From assembly GCF_031085375.1 (NCBI RefSeq), contig NZ_JAVCWF010000001.1:2418001-2482000 (forward strand): a DNA stretch of 64,000 nucleotides, in the 5' to 3' direction. The DNA is from Lactiplantibacillus brownii (GTDB taxonomy: Bacteria > Bacillota > Bacilli > Lactobacillales > Lactobacillaceae). A program made the position numbers and the translations under genes. Position 1 is the stretch's first letter; the number at the start of each line of letters is the position of its first letter. Positions 7,390-14,395 of this stretch are shown here, piece after piece. The notes below the pieces were generated by a model, which was not told where the DNA came from, made no database searches, and saw only the letters and a list, made by a program, of their open reading frames with translations.

Positions 7390-8682
7390 TCAGGCTTGAT
7401 GACCCCCAACAAGTGTTGAACGGTCAATTGCGGTTCCCGCATTTGTCTTACTATAACCTCTAACAAGCGCTTTATAGCCATACCTAGATCGTATCTGGTC
7501 AATCGTATTTTCTAAGCGCAGATTAGCATCATGATGCTTAACATCTTCGAATAAGGATGTTTGAAAAGATGTGGGCTGACTAATTCGATTTACCCGGACA
7601 CCCAAATTGCGTAATGCATTACCTTGCCAACGATTCTCAAATAAATATTTAACTGTCCTAATCAAATCGTTTGTTTCGTTAGTAGGATCGATCTTGGTCT
7701 GGGTTGACCAGCCACTGTGTCCTTGACTATCTGGTTCAGAAAAGCCAACCGAAATGCCAATTATTTCACCTAATACGTTGTGCTTTCTTAGGCGAGTTGC
7801 TACTTGATCAGCGATTTCAAATAACACTGTTTCAATTTCTATTTGATTAGTGTAATCATGCATTAAGACCTGATTATTACCATAGCCACGATTATCAGCT
7901 CGTGGTACATAGCGTTTGGTTAAATCAGTATAATCAATACCCCAGCTGTGAAAGTAGAGTGCATCACCTAAAACTCCGAAGTTTTGCTTTAACTTTTTCC
8001 GATTACTGTGAGCTAAATCATAAATAGAGTGAATTCCTAGATTTTCAAGTTTTTTTGCTGTTCTGGAACCAATGGACCAAAAGTCGGTTAACGATCCAAT
8101 CCGCCAGAGCTTGCTTTCAACATCTTCATACCCCCAATAAGCGCGCCACGGTGCGCTTTCCTTAGCAGCATTATCCAAAGCTAGTTTAGCCATCAATGGA
8201 TTAGGCCCCATACCAACGGTGGTTATAATTCCAGTTTCTTGAAAAATCCTTTGCTGCACCTTAAACGCAATCTCGTCGTTAGTGCCAAAGAGTGCATGGC
8301 TATGCGTAAAATCAGCCAACAATTCATCAATCGAGTAAATAAAAGTATGCTGTTCATCAGTAAACTGCTGGATAATTTTACTAATTCGATAGTTTAAATG
8401 AATATAATCCGCCATATGTGGCTCTACGAGTTGAATATCCATGTCAAGCTTAATTTCATATTGACGTGTTCCCAGCTTTACACCATAATCGCGCTTGGTG
8501 TCCGGAGAAGCGGCCAAAATTAGACCACCTTGTGATTCAGATCGCGATAGAACTACAATTTTGGCTGCAAGCGGATATTCTCCGTGACGAATTGCTTCAG
8601 TACTGGCAAAAAAGCTCTTACAGTCAATACACATAATATCATGTACTGGTAACCTGGTTGGGTCATCCAAAGGCGTTGTCAT
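7390..8682 (-). CDS. Y-family DNA polymerase, UmuC/UvrX-like
   Basis: A 430-residue translesion polymerase. Metal-binding carboxylates are seen in IMCIDCKSFFAS (catalytic Asp, with the steric-gate aromatic in SFFAS) and FIYSIDELLADFT (YSIDE motif). A helix-hairpin-helix-like segment, WSIGSRTAKKLENLGIHSI, follows, and then the little-finger region. The start at 8682 (MTTPLDDP) has GGTGG 4-8 bases upstream and leaves a 20-bp overlap with the YolD-like gene; an ATG at 8700 is the alternative. It is predicted to be induced with yolD under LexA control for error-prone bypass of DNA damage. It is cargo of the transposon, not a conserved chromosomal DinB. Confidence 0.85.
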   Translation of the reverse strand: MTTPLDDPTRLPVHDIMCIDCKSFFASTEAIRHGEYPLAAKIVVLSRSESQGGLILAASPDTKRDYGVKLGTRQYEIKLDMDIQLVEPHMADYIHLNYRISKIIQQFTDEQHTFIYSIDELLADFTHSHALFGTNDEIAFKVQQRIFQETGIITTVGMGPNPLMAKLALDNAAKESAPWRAYWGYEDVESKLWRIGSLTDFWSIGSRTAKKLENLGIHSIYDLAHSNRKKLKQNFGVLGDALYFHSWGIDYTDLTKRYVPRADNRGYGNNQVLMHDYTNQIEIETVLFEIADQVATRLRKHNVLGEIIGISVGFSEPDSQGHSGWSTQTKIDPTNETNDLIRTVKYLFENRWQGNALRNLGVRVNRISQPTSFQTSLFEDVKHHDANLRLENTIDQIRSRYGYKALVRGYSKTNAGTAIDRSTLVGGHQA

Positions 8683-9058
8683 GTGACCACCACTTTCCAT
8701 CTCTAACTAATTCGACATGGCGTATATTATCCATTGGCTTTGCTGAAATTCTCCCATCATTCATTTTGAGATAGATGTTGTTAGCTTCAAAACCAACAAC
8801 TTCACCTATAAGTTCAGATTTTATAAGATTATTTTCTAATATATTAAATTGTAATCGGACTTCCAAATGATTTTGCCAACTAGCCTGCAAGGCTTTATCA
8901 ATAGCAATCTTGTCCACTTCTGGCTTAACCGGCGTCAGTTGCTCGCATTTTTGCTCGTCTTCAACATAAGTACTGGCATCTGATAAAATCCAGCCCATCC
9001 ATTTCATCATGCCACGATCATCATATAACCATTTCTCGCGTGGGACTGTACGTTCCAT
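8663..9058 (-). CDS. YolD-like protein (UmuC partner)
   Basis: A 131-residue protein with the YolD-like layout: an N-terminal RGMMKWMGW stretch with the conserved Arg-Gly-Met-Met-Lys-Trp and a C-terminal beta-rich domain. YolD-like proteins are encoded with UvrX/UmuC polymerases in Firmicutes and are regarded as UmuD-like partners, though the mechanism is unclear. It is the first gene of the SOS operon, with a LexA box about 30 bases upstream of its ATG, and it overlaps the polymerase gene by 20 bp, indicating coupled translation. Confidence 0.8.
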   Translation of the reverse strand: MERTVPREKWLYDDRGMMKWMGWILSDASTYVEDEQKCEQLTPVKPEVDKIAIDKALQASWQNHLEVRLQFNILENNLIKSELIGEVVGFEANNIYLKMNDGRISAKPMDNIRHVELVRDGKWWSHDNAFG

Positions 9059-9087
9059 GATTTCACCAACCTTTATAGCTCATTATA

Positions 9088-9101
9088 CGAACACACGTTC
9101 C
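9088..9101 (-). promoter_or_regulatory. LexA (SOS) box
   Basis: CGAACACACGTTCC matches the Gram-positive SOS box CGAACN4GTTCG at all but the last base. It lies 30 bp before the yolD-like start codon. LexA repression of the YolD/UmuC cassette is the natural reading. Confidence 0.8.
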
Positions 9102-9154
9102 TTTGTGCAAATTTTGTTTACCGTGTTAGATTTTAAAAAAATAAATTTCATCTG

Positions 9155-9208
9155 TTGACATTAAAGCAACAGGTGTTATGATATTACCTGTGCTTAATAA
9201 AGCAACAG
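9155..9208 (+). promoter_or_regulatory. Promoter and operator of the thiol-sensor cassette
   Basis: A perfect TTGACA (9155-9160), 16-bp spacer and TATGAT (9177-9182) precede the first SnoaL-like gene. Overlapping the -10 is a near-palindrome, AAGCAACAGGT (9164-9174) and ACCTGTGCTT (9186-9195), spaced by 11 bp. The motif AAAGCAACAG recurs as a direct repeat just downstream (9199-9208). The cassette's own Rrf2-type regulator is the likely ligand; this is inferred from location. Confidence 0.7.
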
Positions 9209-9226
9209 AAAACGAGGTAATTAATT

Positions 9227-9604
9227 ATGACAAACAAACAACGTGCTCTTGATTATATGAATGCTGTGTTCACCGAAAAGGATATGGATAAGGTTGAAAC
9301 CTTCTTCGGCAATGACTGGACTCAACATAATCCTTCTGTAAAGAATGGTATTCAAGCTTTACGTGACGTCTTAACTGACAATGAAATGAATTGGGAACCT
9401 AGTATCGTGATGGAAGAAGACGACATTGTTGCTGTGCACGGAAGATATACAAACTTCTTTGGCAAAACAGTGATTGCTGTTGATTTCTTTAGATTCGATG
9501 ACGATGGAAAGATCAATGAACATTGGGATGTTCTACAAGAAGAAGTTCCAGCTGAAAAAACTGCAAGTGGAAATGCGATGTTCCCAATTAGAGCAAGTCA
9601 TTAG
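9227..9604 (+). CDS. SnoaL-like (NTF2-fold) protein
   Basis: A 125-residue protein of the SnoaL-like polyketide-cyclase/NTF2 fold. Family features seen are the N-terminal ALDYMNAVFTEKDMDKVE helix, the DWTQHNPSV segment and the C-terminal FFRFDDDGKINEHWDVLQE strand. Such small proteins often accompany reductases in stress cassettes, but the reaction is unknown. It is first in the operon with the strong operator-covered promoter. GAGGTAATTAATT precedes the ATG. It differs from the two other SnoaL-like proteins of the cassette, which resemble each other closely. Confidence 0.8.
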   Translation: MTNKQRALDYMNAVFTEKDMDKVETFFGNDWTQHNPSVKNGIQALRDVLTDNEMNWEPSIVMEEDDIVAVHGRYTNFFGKTVIAVDFFRFDDDGKINEHWDVLQEEVPAEKTASGNAMFPIRASH

Positions 9605-9630
9605 AATAAATTTCAAGGAGGTATTTTTAT

Positions 9631-10065
9631 ATGAAGTATTCATATAAGGTCAGTGACGCAATCCATATCTTAGCCTATGTAAGTATTGTTCCTGCCGGAA
9701 ATCTTAGTAGCAATACTATTGCTGAAAGTATTGAGTCCAATTCAAGTGTCGTAAGACGTTTAATGTCTAACTTAAAAAATGCCGGTCTACTGGCCAGCAC
9801 GGTAGGTGCCGCAAAGCCACGGTTGGCGAAACCAGCTTCTGAAATTACATTGTTAGATGTTTTTAAAGCCGTTGAAACTAATCATGATATTCTTCATGTA
9901 GATCCTCATACTAATATGGACTGCCCAATTGGTGCTAACATCCAGAAAACATTAAATGACGCTTACGATCGAATTCAAAGCGCCACTGAAAAAGAAATGC
10001 AAAAAATTACGGTTCAAGAAATTATTGATGGTATTCAAAAGCGCCGTCAACAAGACATCTCATAA
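9631..10065 (+). CDS. Rrf2-family transcriptional regulator, single-Cys type
   Basis: A 144-residue winged-helix regulator. The HTH is seen around GNLSSNTIAESIESNSSVVR and VRRLMSNLKNAGLL. The wing carries TVGAAKPRLAKPASEITLLD, typical of Rrf2 proteins. Only one cysteine is present, in MDCPIG, not the three-Cys cluster of iron-sulfur members, so it more likely senses electrophiles or thiol oxidation than Fe-S status. GGAGG precedes the ATG. As second gene of the cassette it probably autoregulates through the palindrome at 9164-9195. Confidence 0.85.
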   Translation: MKYSYKVSDAIHILAYVSIVPAGNLSSNTIAESIESNSSVVRRLMSNLKNAGLLASTVGAAKPRLAKPASEITLLDVFKAVETNHDILHVDPHTNMDCPIGANIQKTLNDAYDRIQSATEKEMQKITVQEIIDGIQKRRQQDIS

Positions 10066-10095
10066 CAGATTAAACATTCAAAGGAGAAATTAATT

Positions 10096-10506
10096 ATGAC
10101 TACAGCTACTAAAACATTAAAAACATTCCTAGATTCAATCAATTCAATGGACATCGAAAAGGTTCAAGCCATGTTTGCAGATAACGTGACACAATTCGTA
10201 CCGTTTGCACCTGCAGGCACTCCAGACAAGATTTCTGGTAAAGAGAAAGTATCTCAAACCTTTGGTAGCCTACCTATGATGTTTAAGAACATGGACTACA
10301 GCAATATTGAGATTGTCGAAACAAATGAGGATAACTTTGCTATTGGCTTTGCCCACGCCGACGCAACTCTGGTTAATGATATGCCTTACGATCAAAATTA
10401 CGTTTTCTATGTAAAGACTAATGATGCTGGCCTAATTGAAGAATATCGTGAATATATGAATCCTGTTAAATTGAACGAAGCCATTTCACAATTATCAACA
10501 AAATAA
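10096..10506 (+). CDS. SnoaL-like protein, paralogue 1
   Basis: A 136-residue NTF2-fold protein. It begins with TLKTFLDSINSMDIEKVQ and contains FVPFAPAGTPDKISGKE and NYVFYVKTNDAGLIEEYREY, the usual pattern of SnoaL-like proteins of about 130 residues. The gene at 11840 encodes a protein about three-quarters identical by eye, so the two arose by duplication within the element. It lies in the Rrf2 operon, before the NmrA-like reductase. Function unknown; a role in handling reactive carbonyls or quinones is inferred from context. Confidence 0.8.
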   Translation: MTTATKTLKTFLDSINSMDIEKVQAMFADNVTQFVPFAPAGTPDKISGKEKVSQTFGSLPMMFKNMDYSNIEIVETNEDNFAIGFAHADATLVNDMPYDQNYVFYVKTNDAGLIEEYREYMNPVKLNEAISQLSTK

Positions 10507-10531
10507 TTAATAATATTAGGAGGATAAAAAT

Positions 10532-11395
10532 ATGAAATATGCTATTTCAGCAGCTACTGGTCACTTAGGTCAAGGTGTTATTCGACAGCTACAAAAATTA
10601 GTACCTGATACAGAAATCGTTGCTATCGTACGAAATAGTGAAAAAGCTAAGCAACTTTTACCAACCAACATTGAAGTACGCCAGGCCGATTATACAGACC
10701 AATCGGCCATGGAAAAAGCATTAACGAGTATTGATCGCTTACTCTTTATTTCTTCAGTGCCGAATGGCGATACTCCACGACAAAGTCAGCATGCCAATGT
10801 TATCAAAGCCGCCGAAAACGCGGGCGTTCAATATGTGGCTTATACAAGCTTCGCTAAAGCGGACACAGCGACCTCACCACTATCGGCAGATCATGTCGCA
10901 ACTGAAAAAATGATAAAAGAAAGCGGTTTGTCTTACTCGTTCCTGCGCAATGCTTGGTATTTGGAGAATGAGTCTGCGTACTTCAAAGCAGCACTAGCTG
11001 GTCAGAACGCTGTCTATGCTGCTGGAAATGGAAAGATTAGCTATGCACTTGAACGTGAATATGCAGAAGCTGCAGCTGACGTTTTAGTCACTAAAAATCC
11101 AAAAAGAGTCTATGAATTTGGTGGCCAACCAGCCACGTATCAAGATTTACAGGATGCTTTACGCAAGGCTACTAATAATTCATTCAGCTTTAAATCAGTA
11201 TCAGATGATGAATACTATCAGGGTTTGATTGACGCTGGTATGGACCAGCAATTTGCCAATGTATTGTTATCCATGCAAATTATGATGCGTGAGAACGAAT
11301 TAAACGTTAACTCAAATGATCTACCAGATGTATTGGGCCATCCAGTAGCATCACTTGCAGAGGCCGTTCAAGAAGTCATTAATGGACTAAAATAG
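10532..11395 (+). CDS. NmrA-like NAD(P)-binding reductase (QorB-like)
   Basis: A 287-residue atypical short-chain dehydrogenase. The N-terminal fold starts MKYAISAATGHLGQGVI, matching the [ST]GATGxLG dinucleotide motif in the NmrA/QorB variant. VAYTSFAKAD and SFLRNAWYLEN match the family. QorB-type members reduce quinones with NADPH. With neighbouring Rrf2 and HxlR regulators carrying potential sensor cysteines, a detoxifying quinone reductase is plausible. AGGAGG precedes the ATG. It ends 19 bases before the convergent HxlR gene. Confidence 0.82.
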   Translation: MKYAISAATGHLGQGVIRQLQKLVPDTEIVAIVRNSEKAKQLLPTNIEVRQADYTDQSAMEKALTSIDRLLFISSVPNGDTPRQSQHANVIKAAENAGVQYVAYTSFAKADTATSPLSADHVATEKMIKESGLSYSFLRNAWYLENESAYFKAALAGQNAVYAAGNGKISYALEREYAEAAADVLVTKNPKRVYEFGGQPATYQDLQDALRKATNNSFSFKSVSDDEYYQGLIDAGMDQQFANVLLSMQIMMRENELNVNSNDLPDVLGHPVASLAEAVQEVINGLK

Positions 11396-11414
11396 ACATT
11401 CATTGCTTTCAAGT

Positions 11415-11726
11415 TCATGAATGTTCCTCACGAACTTCGTGCCCCCAATCACCCAGAGCAAATAATGCTTGATCTAAATGACGCCCAATAGTTGTTAACC
11501 GGTATTCAACTTGTGGTGGTACTGAATCATACTGTTGTCGCACAATTATACCTAGTTTTTGCAGGCGTTTCAGCTCATTTGAAAGCGCAATTGGTGAGAT
11601 ACCAGTTACACGTCGCTGCAGCTCATTAAATCTAATTGACTCATCTTTTATGAGTTCCCAAATAATACGCAGGCACCATTTTCCTTGGATGATTTCCAAA
11701 GCAAATTTAGTATCACAATTTTCCAT
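11415..11726 (-). CDS. HxlR/DUF24-family regulator with N-terminal cysteine
   Basis: A 103-residue winged-helix regulator. The HxlR signature is visible as GKWCLRIIWEL, RFNELQRRVTGISPIAL and LKRLQKLGIIVRQ, with VEYRLT forming the wing. The ATG at 11726 is preferred over that at 11738 because GGAG sits 6 bases before it. The protein then begins MENC, placing a Cys at position 4, where redox sensors such as YodB and HypR carry their reactive N-terminal cysteine. It is transcribed away from the third SnoaL-like gene and probably controls it through the shared 113-bp region. Confidence 0.83.
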   Translation of the reverse strand: MENCDTKFALEIIQGKWCLRIIWELIKDESIRFNELQRRVTGISPIALSNELKRLQKLGIIVRQQYDSVPPQVEYRLTTIGRHLDQALFALGDWGHEVREEHS

Positions 11727-11767
11727 AATAGTCTCCATTTCTAACCCACTAAACTTTTTTTTAGTAC

Positions 11768-11796
11768 TTGTTCAACAAATAGCTACCATTTACAAT
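11768..11796 (+). promoter_or_regulatory. Promoter of the third SnoaL-like gene
   Basis: TTGTTC (11768-11773), 17-bp spacer, TACAAT (11791-11796), in the region divergent from the HxlR gene. Confidence 0.55.
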
Positions 11797-11839
11797 AAAA
11801 AACGTTCAAACAATCAGTCAAATTCAAGGAGGAATTACA

Positions 11840-12247
11840 ATGTCACAAGCAACTAAAACCTTAGAAAAATTCTTAAACTCAATTTCAAAGATGGATATCG
11901 AAAGCGTCCAAAACAGGTTCGCTAATAATGTTACTCAATTTGTTCCATTTGCTCCAGCTGGGACACCTGATAAAATCGAGGGTAAGGAAGCTGTTGCTAG
12001 CACTTTCGGTAGCTTACCACAAATGTTTAAGAACATGGACTACAGCAATGTTGAAATTATCGAAACAAATGATGATAATTTTGCAATTGGTTTTGCTCAT
12101 GCAGATGCTACCCTAGTTAACGATACGCCATATGATCAAAACTATGTTTTCTATGTCCGTACAAATAGTGATGGTTTAATTAGTGAATACCGCGAATATA
12201 TGAACCCGGTTAAACTGGGAGAAGCTATTGCTCAATTAACCAAGTAA
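11840..12247 (+). CDS. SnoaL-like protein, paralogue 2
   Basis: A 135-residue NTF2-fold protein, near-duplicate of the product of 10096-10506; long segments such as VTQFVPFAPAGTPDKI and FAIGFAHADATLVND are shared. It is divergent from the HxlR-type regulator, a classic arrangement for a target gene. AAGGAGG lies 7 bases before the ATG. The two copies flank the reductase and regulator genes, so each may serve a different regulator. Biochemical role unknown. Confidence 0.8.
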   Translation: MSQATKTLEKFLNSISKMDIESVQNRFANNVTQFVPFAPAGTPDKIEGKEAVASTFGSLPQMFKNMDYSNVEIIETNDDNFAIGFAHADATLVNDTPYDQNYVFYVRTNSDGLISEYREYMNPVKLGEAIAQLTK

Positions 12248-12271
12248 TTACTATAGCTTAAAGTAAGATGC

Positions 12272-12322
12272 AAAAAACGGAACAGGCACGCTCAAATGTG
12301 AGTATCTGCCTGTTCCGTTTTT
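12272..12322. terminator. Bidirectional terminator between cargo and recombinase genes
   Basis: Stem AAAAAACGGAACAGGCA with TGCCTGTTCCGTTTTT and a loop of about 18 bases. It separates the convergent SnoaL-like and tnpC-like genes. Confidence 0.85.
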
Positions 12323-12331
12323 ACTTCAAGT

Positions 12332-12811
12332 CTATTTTTCAGCGCAATTATGATTGTGAGATTTCAATAGCTCATCAACTAGATCGTCTGCACTAATCCC
12401 ATATAATCGCATTCTTCTTAAAATAGATAAGTTCATGAATAACAACTCGCTGCATTGCTTTTTGAGTGTTTTATTTTCATTGAAGTAACGCTGTTTTAAC
12501 ACTTCTGATTGCGATAACTTAGATTCAAGTTGATCAATTGTAGATTGCAATTGATTTATAGTTGCAAACTGATCAAGAGTATCTATTTTGATATCACCTC
12601 TGGAATCAGTAACGGTATAATTACTATCCCAAAGAGTACGATAAACTGGTAACGATAATGTCTGTCTTGTAATACCGGTCAGTTTGCTCAATGCTGCTGC
12701 CGTAAAGATATAGTCTTGACCATGAATACCTCGGACAGCGGCTAACGTATCTTTGACTAATTTCATATTTTTATTGCGAGTTGTATTCTGATAAGCATAT
12801 CTTTCAGTCAT
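12332..12811 (-). CDS. TnpC-like accessory protein of the transposon
   Basis: A 159-residue protein in the position of Tn554 TnpC, last gene of the recombinase operon. The N-terminal half has an HTH-like stretch, AALSKLTGITRQTLSLPVYR. The C-terminal half is a predicted coiled coil (TIDQLESKLSQSEVLKQRYF). Its ATG overlaps the stop of the third recombinase (ATGA), showing coupled translation. TnpC of Tn554 helps set orientation and efficiency of insertion; the same role here is inferred from order and size. Confidence 0.75.
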   Translation of the reverse strand: MTERYAYQNTTRNKNMKLVKDTLAAVRGIHGQDYIFTAAALSKLTGITRQTLSLPVYRTLWDSNYTVTDSRGDIKIDTLDQFATINQLQSTIDQLESKLSQSEVLKQRYFNENKTLKKQCSELLFMNLSILRRMRLYGISADDLVDELLKSHNHNCAEK

Positions 12812-14388
12812 AGTTCACCTCGTTGACGAGCAACTTTAATAATCACAGTTAATTTATCACGAATTTGTGTAACTTGATCAATTGTTAGTTTTCCACTGTA
12901 ATCGCTGGATTCAACAGTTGATAGTTTGACTTGCCAGTACGTTAACTCTTTTTCATAGGCTGGTAAGTATGCTTTATTAGGTCTGAACCACGGACAGAAA
13001 TAGCAGCAAAAGCGGAATGGAGTTCCATCGCGCTTACAATTATCGATATCTTCACAAATACCTAACCCTTTTTCTGAGTTAACTTCCGATAAACCATAAC
13101 AATTTTCATTAGTACTCAAATAGCTTGTTGTAGCAGCATTAAATTCAATAATTCTGGCCAGTGTTAATGGTACTTTGTCTGCATTTTGAGCAAGTTGCTT
13201 ATGAATATCCTTGCGTTCATGAGTATAGTTCTGAATCATTCTTTCATTTTTGTGGCCAGTTAACTTCATGATTTGTTCTTGCGTGTAATTAGGAACATAA
13301 AGCCGGTCTGTGATAGCATTATGGCGGAAGTAATGGGATGTCAGCTGTAAGGGGTGCGACTGAGTGTCGCGTAAATCAAGTAGCTTACAGAGTTCACGCA
13401 ATCGATTGTTTACGTATACCAGTGACATGTTTAAAATATGATGTTTGGTATTGTGAGCAATAAAAGTTATCTTTCCACCTTTGATGCCAAAGTGACCGGA
13501 CTCTGTAATAAACAATAAGTTCTCATTTAGTGTTGCACTACAGACATGGCCAATTTTTATTAATTCTTTTTGTTGCAGCTTAACTTGTCGAACTAAATCA
13601 ATGATATATTTTCCGTGATCCACATTGGTCACAGGGATTCGTTTTATTTCTGGGCGAGCAGTTGGTCCTTTTTGTTTATACATCGGAATTTCAAGAAAAT
13701 ATAAGTCTTCTAACTGTGAGATGCAATCAACTTTCATAGAAAGTACTTCATTAACTCTATTAGGAAACGAGCGAAGCATCCAATATAGTAATCGAAATGC
13801 TACTGGCATTACCACTGAATTACTCTGGAAAAAGGTATCTAGCTTTTTAGTAGCAGATTTAGGAATATATTTCTCTTCCGCAAATCGACGAGTTTGTCTG
13901 AATGGATTAATTTGTTTTACTGGTAATTCAAACGGAGATTCAACTAAATCAGCTATTTTAATAAAGAAATCTTGAATAGCACTGTATGAGAAGCTCTTAG
14001 TATTCCAACTGTCATCTGATAACATTAAATATTGTTCGTATGCATTGACGTGCCGATAACTTACACACTGAATCGAAATTTTTTCAAATTTCTCACTAAG
14101 CATGATCAAAAAGTCGGCTATTTTTAAGACTTTCTTTTGCGTTGTTCCTGGATTTCCAGGATTAAGTAACGCGTAATACTTAACAGTATCTCGATAAATC
14201 AATGGTACTTTATGAAAAGTAATCGTACAGGTACCTTTCATTGCTGAGCCACCATGAAGTTCAGAATAATACCAGGAATCATCTGAGAATGAGAACTCCC
14301 CGAAACTTGAGATAGTTCTTTTTAAATTCTGCTTGAGCCTTTTGTCTGAAAACGTACGTGGTTGATATTTTTGTGCTTGATTAGTCAT
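12808..14388 (-). CDS. Third tyrosine recombinase with Cys-rich tail
   Basis: A 526-residue phage-integrase-family protein. Catalytic residues are visible: Arg in RSFPNRVNEVL, His-x-x-Arg in SHYFRHNAIT, the second His in LTGHKNER and the Tyr nucleophile in MIQNYTHERKD. A C-terminal cluster of seven cysteines (from NCYGLSE to CCYFCPW) suggests a zinc-binding domain, also present in the preceding recombinase. It lies between tnpB and tnpC, whereas Tn554 itself has only tnpA and tnpB before tnpC. AAAGGAT precedes the ATG. All active-site positions are intact, so it is likely functional. Confidence 0.82.
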   Translation of the reverse strand: MTNQAQKYQPRTFSDKRLKQNLKRTISSFGEFSFSDDSWYYSELHGGSAMKGTCTITFHKVPLIYRDTVKYYALLNPGNPGTTQKKVLKIADFLIMLSEKFEKISIQCVSYRHVNAYEQYLMLSDDSWNTKSFSYSAIQDFFIKIADLVESPFELPVKQINPFRQTRRFAEEKYIPKSATKKLDTFFQSNSVVMPVAFRLLYWMLRSFPNRVNEVLSMKVDCISQLEDLYFLEIPMYKQKGPTARPEIKRIPVTNVDHGKYIIDLVRQVKLQQKELIKIGHVCSATLNENLLFITESGHFGIKGGKITFIAHNTKHHILNMSLVYVNNRLRELCKLLDLRDTQSHPLQLTSHYFRHNAITDRLYVPNYTQEQIMKLTGHKNERMIQNYTHERKDIHKQLAQNADKVPLTLARIIEFNAATTSYLSTNENCYGLSEVNSEKGLGICEDIDNCKRDGTPFRFCCYFCPWFRPNKAYLPAYEKELTYWQVKLSTVESSDYSGKLTIDQVTQIRDKLTVIIKVARQRGEL

Positions 14389-14395
14389 TTTGCAT

